This document shows positions 16,090 to 25,836 of a DNA stretch of 64,000 nt, piece by piece (position 1 is the stretch's first letter; the number at the start of each line of letters is the position of its first letter). The translations under genes and the position numbers were made by a program. This DNA is from Flavobacterium jumunjinense. GTDB taxonomy: Bacteria > Bacteroidota > Bacteroidia > Flavobacteriales > Flavobacteriaceae. The stretch is from assembly GCF_021650975.2 (NCBI RefSeq), contig NZ_CP091285.1, forward strand, positions 2,356,001 through 2,420,000, read 5' to 3'. The notes beneath the pieces were generated by a model. It had not been told where the DNA came from and ran no database searches. It saw only the letters and a program-made list of their open reading frames with translations.

Positions 16090-17698
16090 TGTTAATGTAT
16101 TGACCGTCATTTGTATATCCAATCGTAGAAATTTCATAAGTACCTTCAATATCAGAAGTAGAAAACTCTATTGGTTCTTGTAATGAAGAGATATTTGTTT
16201 TCCAATATAACTGAACTCTATAGTCTGGTATTTTTTCTAGTGATGTGTCGTTTGTATAATCTGGAAAATAGTATATTTCCTTTAAAAATGGAATGTTATA
16301 TTTTAAATTGATTTTCTTATTTAGATTACTAATATCATTAAAACTATTATCTGCTGTGTTTACAATAAATAAACCACTATATAGTTTGTTTCCAAGGTAA
16401 TGAGGTTTGTTGTTGATTGAAATTTTTGAAACTTTACTAAACTCTATTTTTAATAAATCATTTGAATCATGAATTAAATTACCATCAACAATTGTTAGAG
16501 GATCTTCGTTTATTTCAAAATTTATATCACTATTTCTAAAACGAAGCTTAAAATCGCCTTCTTTTTCAGTAAAATAAACCTGATTGATAACTTCAATGAT
16601 AAACTCTTTTAAAGATGAAAAACGAGTTATATTATCTAAATCAAAAACTTGTAAATCAGAGTTGTTAATACTGCTTTCGGCTTGTCTTAAAATGATACTG
16701 TCTTTTTTAATTTCATAGTAGGCATTTTCAATTTGTGCTGCAATTGCTCTGTTCTTAATTTCTACTGTATAGTTTTCTTTTAATTGAATTTTTTGATTGT
16801 TATTAACAGTGTAAATAGGTTTTGTTTCGGGATCTAAAACAATTGAATAATTTGGATTCTCTGTAATAACCTCTATAGTAATGTTTTCGCTTTGTAAAGG
16901 TTTAGGTAGAATAAAATAGAATTCTCCATTGTTATTTGTAATCGTAGTATTTAGGTATTTATTATTTCCTTTATCTGTTAAAGCAATACCAATTTTATTT
17001 AGTGGTAATTGATTTTCTGAGCTAGAAATTTTACCAGAAATAATTTCTCCTTTAGTTTCAGGAAGAATTAATTTATCGTTTTTTTCTGATTTTTCAGGAG
17101 TCTTAGTGTTTTCTTTTTGCTCAAAATTAATTTCATTAGTTTTTCTAACAGAAGTTGTGAATTGACCTTCTAACTTGGATTTGAATTCATTAAATGTAAT
17201 GATCTTTCTTTTTTTATAACTTTTCTTTACAATTAGATTATTTAAAATAGAATCATTGATAGTTTGGTTATTAAAAACAGAATGATCTACATCTGTTTTC
17301 AAATAAGGATTAATGATTAATAAATCTTGTTCAAAATAATTGGATTTACTTTTGTTTAACATCCATTTTGTATACGCAATTATTTTATAATTACCTGTTT
17401 TTAATTCGGATGGAATAAAAAAGGAACCGCTCTCAGTACTTTTATTAAGATAATGTTTGTGAGAGAAAACTTCTTTTCCGAATTCATTAAGACATGCAAC
17501 ATAAGCTACCTTGCTTAACTCGCTTGGTTTATTATTCACATCATTACAAAATAAAGAATACAATAATTTTTCACCAGTAACAATTGTTTTAGTATTGGTA
17601 ATTAGAGTAATTGTTTCCGTGTAGTTTAGTAATTCACTTTTCTGACTAAAAGCAAAATGCTGTAGTATTAATAATACTATTGTTATATGTTTTCTCAT
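16064..17698 (-). CDS. exported MG2-like/carboxypeptidase-regulatory domain protein, last gene of TonB-receptor operon
   Basis: A 544-residue exported protein with signal peptide MRKHITIVLLILQHFAFSQ. Residues ~25-135 look like the macroglobulin-type beta domain found in Bacteroidota proteins (TGEKLLYSLFCND, FIPSELKTGNYKIIAYTKWM), and the middle (~215-290) looks like a carboxypeptidase-regulatory-like domain (LPETKGEIISGKISSSEN, TITNNNGEFYFILP). The C-terminal part is unrecognised. The domain style matches the two paralogs at 38917-43725. ATG at 17698 overlaps the DUF4249 stop as ATGA; a TTG two codons earlier is less likely. Probably an outer-membrane-associated partner of the TonB receptor. 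Confidence 0.7.
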   Translation of the reverse strand: MRKHITIVLLILQHFAFSQKSELLNYTETITLITNTKTIVTGEKLLYSLFCNDVNNKPSELSKVAYVACLNEFGKEVFSHKHYLNKSTESGSFFIPSELKTGNYKIIAYTKWMLNKSKSNYFEQDLLIINPYLKTDVDHSVFNNQTINDSILNNLIVKKSYKKRKIITFNEFKSKLEGQFTTSVRKTNEINFEQKENTKTPEKSEKNDKLILPETKGEIISGKISSSENQLPLNKIGIALTDKGNNKYLNTTITNNNGEFYFILPKPLQSENITIEVITENPNYSIVLDPETKPIYTVNNNQKIQLKENYTVEIKNRAIAAQIENAYYEIKKDSIILRQAESSINNSDLQVFDLDNITRFSSLKEFIIEVINQVYFTEKEGDFKLRFRNSDINFEINEDPLTIVDGNLIHDSNDLLKIEFSKVSKISINNKPHYLGNKLYSGLFIVNTADNSFNDISNLNKKINLKYNIPFLKEIYYFPDYTNDTSLEKIPDYRVQLYWKTNISSLQEPIEFSTSDIEGTYEISTIGYTNDGQYINKKSYFIVK

Positions 17699-18882
17699 TG
17701 CCAAAAATCGGGTTCTATGTTAGACGAAAAAGTAGTGCAATCTCCACATTCAGGATAAACCATTGTGTAATCTCCACTGAAAGAGTCATGAGTATAATAT
17801 ATAATTTGATTAGAAAGAACACCATTTATTAAATCTAATCGTGCTCCGAAATGTGTAACATCGAAAGGACTTAAATAATCTGTTGCTGTTGTATATAGTA
17901 TAGCGTTACATTCATGAAAATAATCTGAAGAAAGCTCTAAAGGAAAAATATCATTAAAATTAAAGAATATTCTTTTCTTAGAAACTGTAGTGACATCAAA
18001 ATAGCCTACTATTTTTTCATCAGAATTATTAGTGTTTTTTATGTTACCTTCAATAAAACCAGGTTGTACTTGTGAAAGTAAACTTCCCGTAGAAGATAAA
18101 TTTTTCAATGTTTTGTAGAAATTATAAGCTCCAACGTTTTGAATATATTGTTTGACTAAAATACTATATCTATTAGTGATTTTAGGATCGTCTTTTGGTA
18201 GGAAATGTACTTTATAGTTGTACAATCTATCTTCTGTTTGGTTTTCTGTAGTAGTAACATTTATTGTTTTTGAATAATCAGAGCTATAACAAATTTGGGT
18301 TTCTGTTGTTCTTGGTGAAACAATTAATTCTTCATTTGGTCCAATTTCTAATTTGTTCGGGCTCCAATATGGAGGTATTATTTTATATGTTTCTTCAAAC
18401 TCATATCTGTAAAACTTCGCAGTATTTGTAGGGTCATTTGAGTTAATATTGATTTCTACTCCTGAAATACTATTTTCTGCTTTCTGTATTGCATTAACAG
18501 ATTCAATTTCAACAGTTGTAGGCATTTTTTCATTAGTAGAAATATAACTATTGCCATTTACGGTTTGAATGTGTAGTGTGTAGTTGATACCAGCTTCAAT
18601 TCTGAATTCTTGATTAGATATATAAATGTCATTTTCTTCTTGAAATAGGAACTCTAATCCTGTGTCTGTAGTTATTTTTACACTTGCACCATGCTCTATA
18701 TTTGGACTACTTTGTTCAATTGGAATTGTTCTAGATAGTTTTATATTTTGTTTTTTATACTCATCTGTTATTGTTGCTTCTACAACTAATAGATCTTCAA
18801 AGTTTTCAGTCTCTAAAGCATAAGGTTCTGTACAACTTATAATGATTAGGGGAATTAATGCGATTAAGTATTTTAATTTCAT
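17695..18882 (-). CDS. DUF4249 lipoprotein
   Basis: A 395-residue lipoprotein. The signal peptide MKLKYLIALIPLIIISC carries a lipobox ending in Cys17, followed by TEPYALETENFEDLLVVEATIT, which is the standard start of DUF4249 proteins. The body is beta-rich (IKLSRTIPIEQ, ASVKITTDTG, YTLHIQTVNGNSYIS). DUF4249 genes typically follow a TonB-dependent receptor with a carboxypeptidase-like domain, as here (4 bp gap to the receptor stop); the protein is thought to be a surface lipoprotein partner of that receptor, the ligand being unknown. The C-terminal YPECGDCTTF contributes a Cys pair. Confidence 0.85.
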   Translation of the reverse strand: MKLKYLIALIPLIIISCTEPYALETENFEDLLVVEATITDEYKKQNIKLSRTIPIEQSSPNIEHGASVKITTDTGLEFLFQEENDIYISNQEFRIEAGINYTLHIQTVNGNSYISTNEKMPTTVEIESVNAIQKAENSISGVEININSNDPTNTAKFYRYEFEETYKIIPPYWSPNKLEIGPNEELIVSPRTTETQICYSSDYSKTINVTTTENQTEDRLYNYKVHFLPKDDPKITNRYSILVKQYIQNVGAYNFYKTLKNLSSTGSLLSQVQPGFIEGNIKNTNNSDEKIVGYFDVTTVSKKRIFFNFNDIFPLELSSDYFHECNAILYTTATDYLSPFDVTHFGARLDLINGVLSNQIIYYTHDSFSGDYTMVYPECGDCTTFSSNIEPDFWQ

Positions 18883-18886
18883 TACG

Positions 18887-21646
18887 TTAAAATTTAAAGT
18901 TATAAGTAATTGTTGGAATAGGATAGGAGAAAATACTCGTTTTATATGCTTTTATTTGTCCGTTTTCCGTAACAAAAAAAATAGAATGAGGATTATTTCT
19001 TCCTAAAAGATTATACACTGAGATATTCCAAAAACTATGATATGGTTTTTTTATTTTATGGTTTCCCTCAATATTAATTCCTATATCAACACGATAATAA
19101 TCAGGAATTCTAAATTTATTTCTATCACTATATAAAGTATATTGAGCATTGCCATATGTATAGGTTCCTACAGGATATGTTACAGGTCTTCCTGTTTGAT
19201 AGGTGAAATTAAAAGAAGCACTATATCGCTTTGTGAATTTATAGTTTAGAATAGTATTGAAATCGTGGGGCTTGTCAAAATTAGAAGCAAAATAGTTTCC
19301 ATTATTAACTACTTTGTCTGGGGTATTATCATTTAATTGTATTAAAGACCTAGAATAGGTATAACCAATCCAACCATTTAATCGTCCTTCCGATTTTTTA
19401 ATTAGAAACTCAACTCCATATGCTTTTCCTTTTCCTTGAATAGCATCCCTCTCTATAGATTCACTTAATAATAAATCCGAACCAACTTTAAAATCTAAGA
19501 AGTTTTCTGTTTTTTTATAATAACCTTCTAAACTAATTTGGTATAAATCGTCTTTTAAGCTTTTGAAAAAACCAAGTGATATTTGTTGTCCAAAAGCAGG
19601 TTTGATGTTTAAATCTGCTAATTTCCAAGTATCTGTAGGTGACTGTGTAGTGTTCGATGATAATTTGTGCAAATATTGATAATTTGTAGTATAAGCAAGC
19701 TTTACAGAGAAAGTTTCATTAAACATATAGCGAGACCCAAAACGATATTCCAGACCATTATAGTTCTTAATCGCTTCATTGTTTTTATAAGTTCTAATTT
19801 CTTCAATATTTCCCGATGTAGTTGGTGCACCGTTCCTATAAATCGTTTGTGTCGATGGTCCCATTGCTAAAAAAGAAGAATATCGTAATCCTAGGTTAAA
19901 AGATAATTTCTTGTTTAAAGAATATTCGTCATTAATGAATAGCGCGCTTTCTAGGCCTTTTTCGTCGTTTATTTTTCTATAAATAAGTAAAGAATTTTCG
20001 TCAATAGGCTTTAGTTCACCAGGATTCAATTGATATAGTGTAGTATTTAAACCATAGCTAAATTTATGTTTTTCGTTATAAAAATATACATTTTTAAAAA
20101 TGAATTTAGTTTCATTGATATTGAAATCGTAGTTAAATGATTTTAAATTATCAGCGACATAGTCAATTCCAAAGGCATAATTACTATTAATTAATTGGAA
20201 GTTAGAAATGTTCTTTTTATTAAAATTATGTTTCCAATTTAAAGAAAAAGCACTATTAGAATAGCTGTATAAAGAATCAGAAGAAATATTAAAATTGTCT
20301 TTGCTGTAATAAGCACTAGTTTCTATAGCGTTGTTTTCATTTATTTTATGTTTATATTTTAAATAAATGTCATAAAAATTAGCATCACTTTTTTGAAGAT
20401 TTTCATTGTCAATTTGTTTTAATATCCATTTCGAATAAGTAGCTCTTGCACCTGCAATTAATGTTGATTTTCCTTTTACAATTGGAGTAGTGAAAGTAAT
20501 GTTTGAGGTTACAGGTCCAATACCTCCTTCACCTTTAAATTTTTCATAATTACCTTCTTTAGAATTAATTTCGAAAACAGAAGCAATTCGTCCTCCAAAT
20601 TCAGCAGGAATATGACCTTTGTAAATATTTACTTCATTTACTAAATAAGGATTTACAGAGCTGAAGAACCCGAAAAAATGAGAAGGGTTGTAAATCGTTG
20701 CATTGTCCAGAAGGAATAAATTTTGATCGTCTTTTCCTCCTCTAACATTTATTCCAGATGAACCTTCGCTAGCCGCTTTAATACCTGGGAGTGAAAGGGC
20801 CAATTTAATAATATCTCTTTCACCAAGAACTAAAGGTACATTTTTTGCTTTTTCAACATTAAATGTAGTAACCCCACTTGCAACGGTTTTAACTTCTTTG
20901 TTTTTTTCTTTTTGTACAACTACTTCATTTAATAAAGTGATGTTTTCTGTCAATTGATAATTCAAAGTTGCATCTTTTTTTAAGATGATTTTTTGATTTA
21001 TTTTTTTGTATGACATGCTAATGATTTCTATAACATTCAGTCCATCAGGAAGTTCTATTTTGAAGTAACCATCAATATTAGTTTCAGTTTTTTTATTTCT
21101 ATTGGTCACATTTATTACTACCCCAGAAATTGGATTGTTCGTTTTTGTGTCTATAATTATACCGTCTAGAACATGAGTTTTTTTATGGTTAACTCCGTCT
21201 TGTTTCCCAATTATTGTTATGCTTTCTGATTCCGTATCTTGGTTGTCTATAATTTTTTCGAAGAAAAGTGGCGACGTTTTATTTTCGTTAATGACACTAT
21301 CTTTTACTATTAAATTAGTATTTATGTCCGTATAAATGAAGTTACTTTGTGTAATAATGAATTTGTTATCGTCTTTAAAGAAATTTAGATTTGTATCTTT
21401 TATAATATCATTTAAAATAGTCTCAAGATTAACTTCGTTGAACGACAAATTTATCTTTTTGTTTAAATCTGTCCATTTCTCATTAAAGTAGAATCGATTT
21501 TGGGTTTTATTTTCAATTTCTATAAAGCACTCTTTAATAGTTTTATTTTCAAAAGAAAAAGAATATTTAGTTTCCTCATTATTTTGACCTTGAAGAGTGC
21601 TTGCAAACAGAATAAAAAGGAAATTAATTAAAAACTTTTTTTTCAT
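18887..21646 (-). CDS. TonB-dependent outer-membrane receptor with STN and carboxypeptidase-like domains
   Basis: A 919-residue receptor. After a signal peptide (ending STLQG) comes an STN-type domain (~25-110: YSFSFENKTIKECFIEIENK, RFYFNEKW), a carboxypeptidase-regulatory-like domain (~160-235: HVLDGIIIDTKTNNPISGVV, YFKIELPDG), a plug (~260-370: PLVLGERDIIKLALSLPGIK, GINVRGGKDDQNLFLLDNA) and a ~540-residue 22-strand barrel ending in ITYNFKF with the terminal Phe. It overlaps the upstream gene by one base and is 4 bp from the DUF4249 gene. An STN domain can allow signalling to an anti-sigma factor, but no FecI/FecR pair is adjacent. The substrate is unknown. Confidence 0.92.
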   Translation of the reverse strand: MKKKFLINFLFILFASTLQGQNNEETKYSFSFENKTIKECFIEIENKTQNRFYFNEKWTDLNKKINLSFNEVNLETILNDIIKDTNLNFFKDDNKFIITQSNFIYTDINTNLIVKDSVINENKTSPLFFEKIIDNQDTESESITIIGKQDGVNHKKTHVLDGIIIDTKTNNPISGVVINVTNRNKKTETNIDGYFKIELPDGLNVIEIISMSYKKINQKIILKKDATLNYQLTENITLLNEVVVQKEKNKEVKTVASGVTTFNVEKAKNVPLVLGERDIIKLALSLPGIKAASEGSSGINVRGGKDDQNLFLLDNATIYNPSHFFGFFSSVNPYLVNEVNIYKGHIPAEFGGRIASVFEINSKEGNYEKFKGEGGIGPVTSNITFTTPIVKGKSTLIAGARATYSKWILKQIDNENLQKSDANFYDIYLKYKHKINENNAIETSAYYSKDNFNISSDSLYSYSNSAFSLNWKHNFNKKNISNFQLINSNYAFGIDYVADNLKSFNYDFNINETKFIFKNVYFYNEKHKFSYGLNTTLYQLNPGELKPIDENSLLIYRKINDEKGLESALFINDEYSLNKKLSFNLGLRYSSFLAMGPSTQTIYRNGAPTTSGNIEEIRTYKNNEAIKNYNGLEYRFGSRYMFNETFSVKLAYTTNYQYLHKLSSNTTQSPTDTWKLADLNIKPAFGQQISLGFFKSLKDDLYQISLEGYYKKTENFLDFKVGSDLLLSESIERDAIQGKGKAYGVEFLIKKSEGRLNGWIGYTYSRSLIQLNDNTPDKVVNNGNYFASNFDKPHDFNTILNYKFTKRYSASFNFTYQTGRPVTYPVGTYTYGNAQYTLYSDRNKFRIPDYYRVDIGINIEGNHKIKKPYHSFWNISVYNLLGRNNPHSIFFVTENGQIKAYKTSIFSYPIPTITYNFKF

Positions 21647-22353
21647 TACTGTTTGTTTAAGGTGTTAATGTAGAATGTTAACTTTTTCATGAATGCTGTT
21701 TTGTCTAACTTTTCAAGGGTTTTGTTACTGGAATAGAATTTTTTTATTTCTTTTTTGAAATCGGGATAAATTTTAATCCAATTTTCTTTAGTATCGGCTA
21801 ATTTATAGTCAAAATCAGTATATAAAACATATTCATATTTATTTTCAAATTCATAATGAATAGTTTTCTTGTCTAGTTTTTTTATTTTATTTTTTCTATG
21901 CTTAATGAATAGTTTTATTTTTGGCAAATCTATTGCAGATTCATAAAAACCATTATCGATACTTCCGCTCTTTAAGTTGATGAAGGTTGTATCAAATAGT
22001 TTAAAGCTATTAAGTTGTGTAGTATCTATTATAATTCCTAGATGAGAAGTTTCTGGATCAGGTTTTATAATTAGTTCTTGGTTGAAAACATCATATTTTA
22101 ATTCCAAATCGTTAAATAGTATTCCTTGAGTTACAATAACTCCTTTGGAATAGTTTAATGATTCATTTAAGAATTGATTTTTTGTAGATAGAACCCTATA
22201 GTTATTAGAGTAGGTTTTCCCGTTAAATAAATGGGAATTTTGAATTCCAATTTGAGATTGAACATAATTGTTTAATTCTTCTGAAGTCTGAGAATATATA
22301 GAAATAGAAGAAATAAACAACAAGAAAAGAATGAGTCTTTTTTTGTTTTTCAT
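21646..22353 (-). CDS. exported protein, first gene of TonB-receptor operon
   Basis: A 235-residue protein with signal peptide (MKNKKRLILFLLFISSISIYSQ). The mature part has mixed strands such as NGKTYSNNYRVLSTKNQFL, ILFNDLELKYDVFNQELIIK and LFIKHRKNKIKKLDKKTIHYEF, and a helical C terminus (EKLDKTAFMKKLTFYINTL). Similar unnamed small periplasmic or surface proteins accompany TonB receptors in flavobacteria. Its stop codon shares a base with the receptor ATG, so the two are coupled. It leads the operon; 285 bp separate it from the pnp stop, and that gap contains only the pnp terminator and AT-rich sequence. No function can be assigned. Confidence 0.65.
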   Translation of the reverse strand: MKNKKRLILFLLFISSISIYSQTSEELNNYVQSQIGIQNSHLFNGKTYSNNYRVLSTKNQFLNESLNYSKGVIVTQGILFNDLELKYDVFNQELIIKPDPETSHLGIIIDTTQLNSFKLFDTTFINLKSGSIDNGFYESAIDLPKIKLFIKHRKNKIKKLDKKTIHYEFENKYEYVLYTDFDYKLADTKENWIKIYPDFKKEIKKFYSSNKTLEKLDKTAFMKKLTFYINTLNKQ

Positions 22354-22581
22354 TTTAGAATGTTTGTTTGTTGGATAAATGTATGTTTTTTTATTTAAAA
22401 AAAGAGGTTTTATCTATGTATAATGTTAAATTTTAATATGTCTTATTAAAAAGTCAAAAATATATAATATATAAATTAGTTTGCTCACCTTTTTTTGGTG
22501 ATTTTATTTTTTCAGTAGGAATCTATCAAAAAGAAAAAAAAATCAATTTTGAAAGTGAGATGGATAGTCTAGAAAAAAATA

Positions 22582-22615
22582 AAACTCCACTTTCAAATGA
22601 ATGAAAGTGGAGTTT
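22582..22615 (-). terminator. pnp terminator
   Basis: AAACTCCACTTTCA and its reverse complement flank a 6-base loop; on the minus strand the hairpin is followed by a T-rich run. It lies 24 bp after the pnp stop. Confidence 0.88.
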
Positions 22616-22638
22616 GTATAATGAATTAAATAATTGAA

Positions 22639-24804
22639 TTAACCTTGAGGAGTATCTTTCTTTTCAATTTTTTTCTCTTCTCTTGGAGGACGAGCTAATA
22701 ATTGTTTGCGAGATACTTTCTCTTTGCGTGTTTTTGGATCTATACCTAAATATTTTACTTCAAATACATCTCCCATTTTAACAACATCAGCAACATTTTC
22801 AGTTCTTTCCCAAGCCAATTCAGATACATGTAATAAAACTTCGTTTCCTGGTGCTTGTGTATATTCTACAACTGCTCCAAAATCTAGCATTTTAATTACT
22901 TTCACTTCGTAAGACTCACCTAATGTTGGTTTAAAGATGATAGAGTCGATTTTAGCCATTACAGTTGCAATTCCATCTGGATCAGTCCCTAAAACTTCTA
23001 CAATTCCTTCTTCAGTAACTGGGTCTTCATTGATAACAATAGTAGTTCCAGTTGCTTTTTGTAATTCTTGAATTACTTTTCCACCAGGTCCTATTAATGC
23101 TCCAATGAATGCATTAGGAATTCTTCTTGTAATGATTTTTGGAGAATGATCTTTAACATCAACTCTTGGTTGTGCTAAAGTTTCAGTTAGTTTTCCTAAG
23201 ATATGTAAACGTCCATCACGAGCTTGAGCTAATGCTTGCTCCATGATTTCATATTTTAATCCGTCAATTTTAATGTCCATCTGACAAGCAGTAATTCCTT
23301 CTGAGGTTCCAGTTACTTTGAAATCCATATCTCCTAAATGATCTTCATCACCTAAAATATCAGATAAAACAGCAAAACGATCTCCATCAGTAATTAATCC
23401 CATTGCAATACCAGAAACAGGGCGTATCATTTGAACTCCAGCATCCATTAAAGATAATGTTCCAGCACAAACAGTAGCCATCGAAGACGAACCGTTAGAT
23501 TCTAATATCTCAGAAACAATACGAATTGTATAAGGACAATCTGCAGGAATCATATTTTTTAAAGCTCTTTGAGCTAAATTTCCATGTCCAACTTCTCTTC
23601 TTGATGTTCCTCTTAAAGGACGAGCTTCTCCAGTTGAGAAAGGAGGGAAGTTGTAATGTAAATAGAATTTTTCTTCTCCTTGTTGTGAAGGCGAATCAAT
23701 TTGGTTTGCTTCTCTAGAAGTTCCTAAAGTTGCAGTAGCCAATGCTTGTGTTTCTCCACGTGTAAATAATGCAGAACCATGAACAGATGGTAAATAATCT
23801 ACTTCACACCAAATAGGTCTAATTTCCGTAGTTTTTCTTCCGTCTAAACGTGTTCCTAAGTCCAGAGTAACGTTACGAACAGCTTCTTTGTTAACTTTGT
23901 AGAAATATTTAGAAACTAAATCTCCATTTTCTACTAATTCTTCTTCTGTAAATAAAGCTTTTACTTCTTCTTTTACTTCATCAAATGCAGCCGAACGTTC
24001 TTGTTTTGCAGAACCTTTACTTGCAATTGCATAAATCTTATCATAAGAAGCTTCTCTTACTTTTGCATGAATAGCTTCGTCTGTTTTTTCTTGTTCGTAT
24101 TCACGAACTTCTTTTTTACCAAATGCCGCTTGCAATCTTTCTTGAGCTGCAATTTGAACTTTAATATGTTCATGAGCAAATTTAATTGCCTCTAACATTT
24201 CTGCTTCTGAAATTTCTTTCATTTCTCCTTCTACCATTGCGATAGAATCGGTTGAAGCACCAATCATCATATCAATATCTGATAATTCTAATTGTGCTTG
24301 TGATGGATTGATGATGAATTTACCATCAATTCTTCCTACACGAGCTTCAGAAATTAAAGTTTCAAATGGAATGTCAGATAAAGCAAGTGCTGCCGAAGCT
24401 GCTAATCCTGCTAATGCATCTGGCATAACATCATCATCATGAGACATTAGTTGAATCATAACTTGAACTTCTGCATGGTAGTCACTAGGGAAAAGTGGAC
24501 GTAAAACACGGTCAACTAATCTCATTGTTAATACTTCGCTATCACTTGGGCGAGCTTCTCTTTTAAAGAAACCTCCAGGGAAACGACCTGCTGCTGCAAA
24601 TTTTTCACGATAGTCTACTGTTAATGGTAGAAAATCAATGCCTGGACTTGCTTTTCTAGAAGAAACAACTGTACCTAAAATAACAGTTTTTCCAATTCTA
24701 ATTATAACAGAACCATCAGCTTGTTTAGCCAAACGACCTGTCTCGATAGTGATAGTTCTTCCGTCACCTAAATCGATGCTTTCTACAAATAATTGTGGAA
24801 TCAT
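22639..24804 (-). CDS. pnp: polyribonucleotide nucleotidyltransferase (PNPase)
   Basis: A 721-residue phosphorolytic 3'-5' exoribonuclease. Two RNase PH domains frame a helical linker; the first begins [19 protein letters not shown] and contains [17 protein letters not shown], and the second has [28 protein letters not shown] and a phosphate-binding [20 protein letters not shown]. The KH domain is seen at [19 protein letters not shown] and the S1 domain at [17 protein letters not shown] to the end. Length and architecture are standard. It is co-directional with rpsO, the common rpsO-pnp neighbourhood, but a hairpin after rpsO separates them, and read-through would be needed for co-transcription. 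Confidence 0.98.
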   Translation of the reverse strand: MIPQLFVESIDLGDGRTITIETGRLAKQADGSVIIRIGKTVILGTVVSSRKASPGIDFLPLTVDYREKFAAAGRFPGGFFKREARPSDSEVLTMRLVDRVLRPLFPSDYHAEVQVMIQLMSHDDDVMPDALAGLAASAALALSDIPFETLISEARVGRIDGKFIINPSQAQLELSDIDMMIGASTDSIAMVEGEMKEISEAEMLEAIKFAHEHIKVQIAAQERLQAAFGKKEVREYEQEKTDEAIHAKVREASYDKIYAIASKGSAKQERSAAFDEVKEEVKALFTEEELVENGDLVSKYFYKVNKEAVRNVTLDLGTRLDGRKTTEIRPIWCEVDYLPSVHGSALFTRGETQALATATLGTSREANQIDSPSQQGEEKFYLHYNFPPFSTGEARPLRGTSRREVGHGNLAQRALKNMIPADCPYTIRIVSEILESNGSSSMATVCAGTLSLMDAGVQMIRPVSGIAMGLITDGDRFAVLSDILGDEDHLGDMDFKVTGTSEGITACQMDIKIDGLKYEIMEQALAQARDGRLHILGKLTETLAQPRVDVKDHSPKIITRRIPNAFIGALIGPGGKVIQELQKATGTTIVINEDPVTEEGIVEVLGTDPDGIATVMAKIDSIIFKPTLGESYEVKVIKMLDFGAVVEYTQAPGNEVLLHVSELAWERTENVADVVKMGDVFEVKYLGIDPKTRKEKVSRKQLLARPPREEKKIEKKDTPQG

Positions 24805-24916
24805 AATTTTTAATTCTTAATTAAACAATGGGTTTGTGTAGTTGTGTGTTGTAGTAGTTGTTGTGTGTACCCAATGAAAAACCAAACTTTTTATAACATA
24901 ATATATTCAAAAACAA

Positions 24917-24937
24917 AAAGGGGCGCGAAGCCCCTTT
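24917..24937 (-). terminator. hairpin terminator after rpsO
   Basis: AAAGGGGC and GCCCCTTT flank a 5-base loop 7 bp after the rpsO stop; on the minus strand a T-run follows. It may attenuate transcription into pnp. Confidence 0.75.
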
Positions 24938-24943
24938 AGTTGA

Positions 24944-25213
24944 TTATTTTCTAATTCCTAATTCTTTAATAATCTCACGGTATCTATTGATATCCTTTTT
25001 CTTTAAGTAGTCAAGAAGACTTCTTCTTTTTCCTACTAACTTCACTAATGAACGTTCAGTGTTGTAATCATGACGATTCGCTTTTAAGTGTCCAGTTAAG
25101 TGGTTAATTCTAAATGTAAACAAAGCGATTTGCCCTTCAGCAGATCCAGTGTTTTCAGCTTTCCCTCCGTGTTTAGCGAAAATTTCAGCTTTTACTTCAT
25201 TAGTTAAGTACAT
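24944..25213 (-). CDS. rpsO: 30S ribosomal protein S15
   Basis: An 89-residue protein with the full S15 signature: TGSAEGQIALFTFRINHLTGHL, then HDYNTERSLVKLVGKRRSLL and DYLKKKDINRY. S15 binds 16S rRNA helices 20-22 and is a primary binder in the platform of the small subunit. Length is normal. A well-matched promoter lies at 25270-25299 and a hairpin follows the stop. The 5' leader of about 50 nt could hold the S15 autoregulatory structure known in other bacteria, but I cannot identify one by eye. Confidence 0.98.
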   Translation of the reverse strand: MYLTNEVKAEIFAKHGGKAENTGSAEGQIALFTFRINHLTGHLKANRHDYNTERSLVKLVGKRRSLLDYLKKKDINRYREIIKELGIRK

Positions 25214-25269
25214 GCTAATATTATTTTAAATGATTATTATGTATGAATTGTATGGTAGCAATTCAGCTG

Positions 25270-25299
25270 CAAATATAAGTTTATTTTTAGTATAAACAA
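25270..25299 (-). promoter_or_regulatory. rpsO promoter, TTG-N19-TATATTTG (minus strand)
   Basis: On the minus strand TTG (25297-25299) and TATATTTG (25270-25277) are spaced by 19 bases, matching the Bacteroidota consensus. Confidence 0.65.
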
Positions 25300-25308
25300 T
25301 TAATAATA

Positions 25309-25764
25309 TTAAAATAAAGTTGCTACTTGCTCATTTACAAATTCTAAGAATCGCTCATCAACTTCTGTAAATGGGTCAATAACATGAGAATCAATATCTA
25401 TTTGACCAATATTTTGACCGTTAACAAATAAAGGAACAACAATTTCTGATTTAACTGTAAAACTACAAGCGATATAATTGTCTTGCGAAGCAACGTCTGG
25501 AACAACAAAGTTAGCGTTTGACTCTGCTACCTGTCCACAAATACCTTTTCCAAACGGAATAACAGTGTGATCTGTTTCTGCACCAACATATGGTCCTAAA
25601 TGTAATGTTTTTGTTTCGTGATTTGCAAAATAGAAACCAACCCAATTATAATAGGAGATTGTGTCTTGTAGTAACTGACAGATGTTTTTTAATTTCTCAT
25701 CTCTAGAAAAATTTGTATTTTCTATTATAGATGAAACTTTAGGTTTTAAATTCTCAAAAGGCAT
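25309..25764 (-). CDS. GAF-domain protein, free methionine-R-sulfoxide reductase-like
   Basis: A 151-residue single GAF domain. VGFYFANHETKTLHLGPYVG, IPFGKGICGQVAESN, NYIACSFTVKSEIVVPLF and GQIDIDSHVIDPFTE are typical of the free-methionine-(R)-S-oxide reductase group (fRMsr, MsrC/YebR). Two of the three catalytic cysteines are seen (GICG and IACS), but the position of the third, normally just before the I-P-x-G segment, has Asp-His in TDHTV. The protein may therefore be an altered reductase or simply a GAF ligand-binding protein. It lies upstream of rpsO in the same direction and is divergent from xrtF. Confidence 0.8.
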   Translation of the reverse strand: MPFENLKPKVSSIIENTNFSRDEKLKNICQLLQDTISYYNWVGFYFANHETKTLHLGPYVGAETDHTVIPFGKGICGQVAESNANFVVPDVASQDNYIACSFTVKSEIVVPLFVNGQNIGQIDIDSHVIDPFTEVDERFLEFVNEQVATLF

Positions 25765-25836
25765 GTTTAATTTTTTTTACAAAAGTATTTATTCTTTCTC
25801 ATCAAAAAATACATATTTTTGTTAAAAATTACTACT

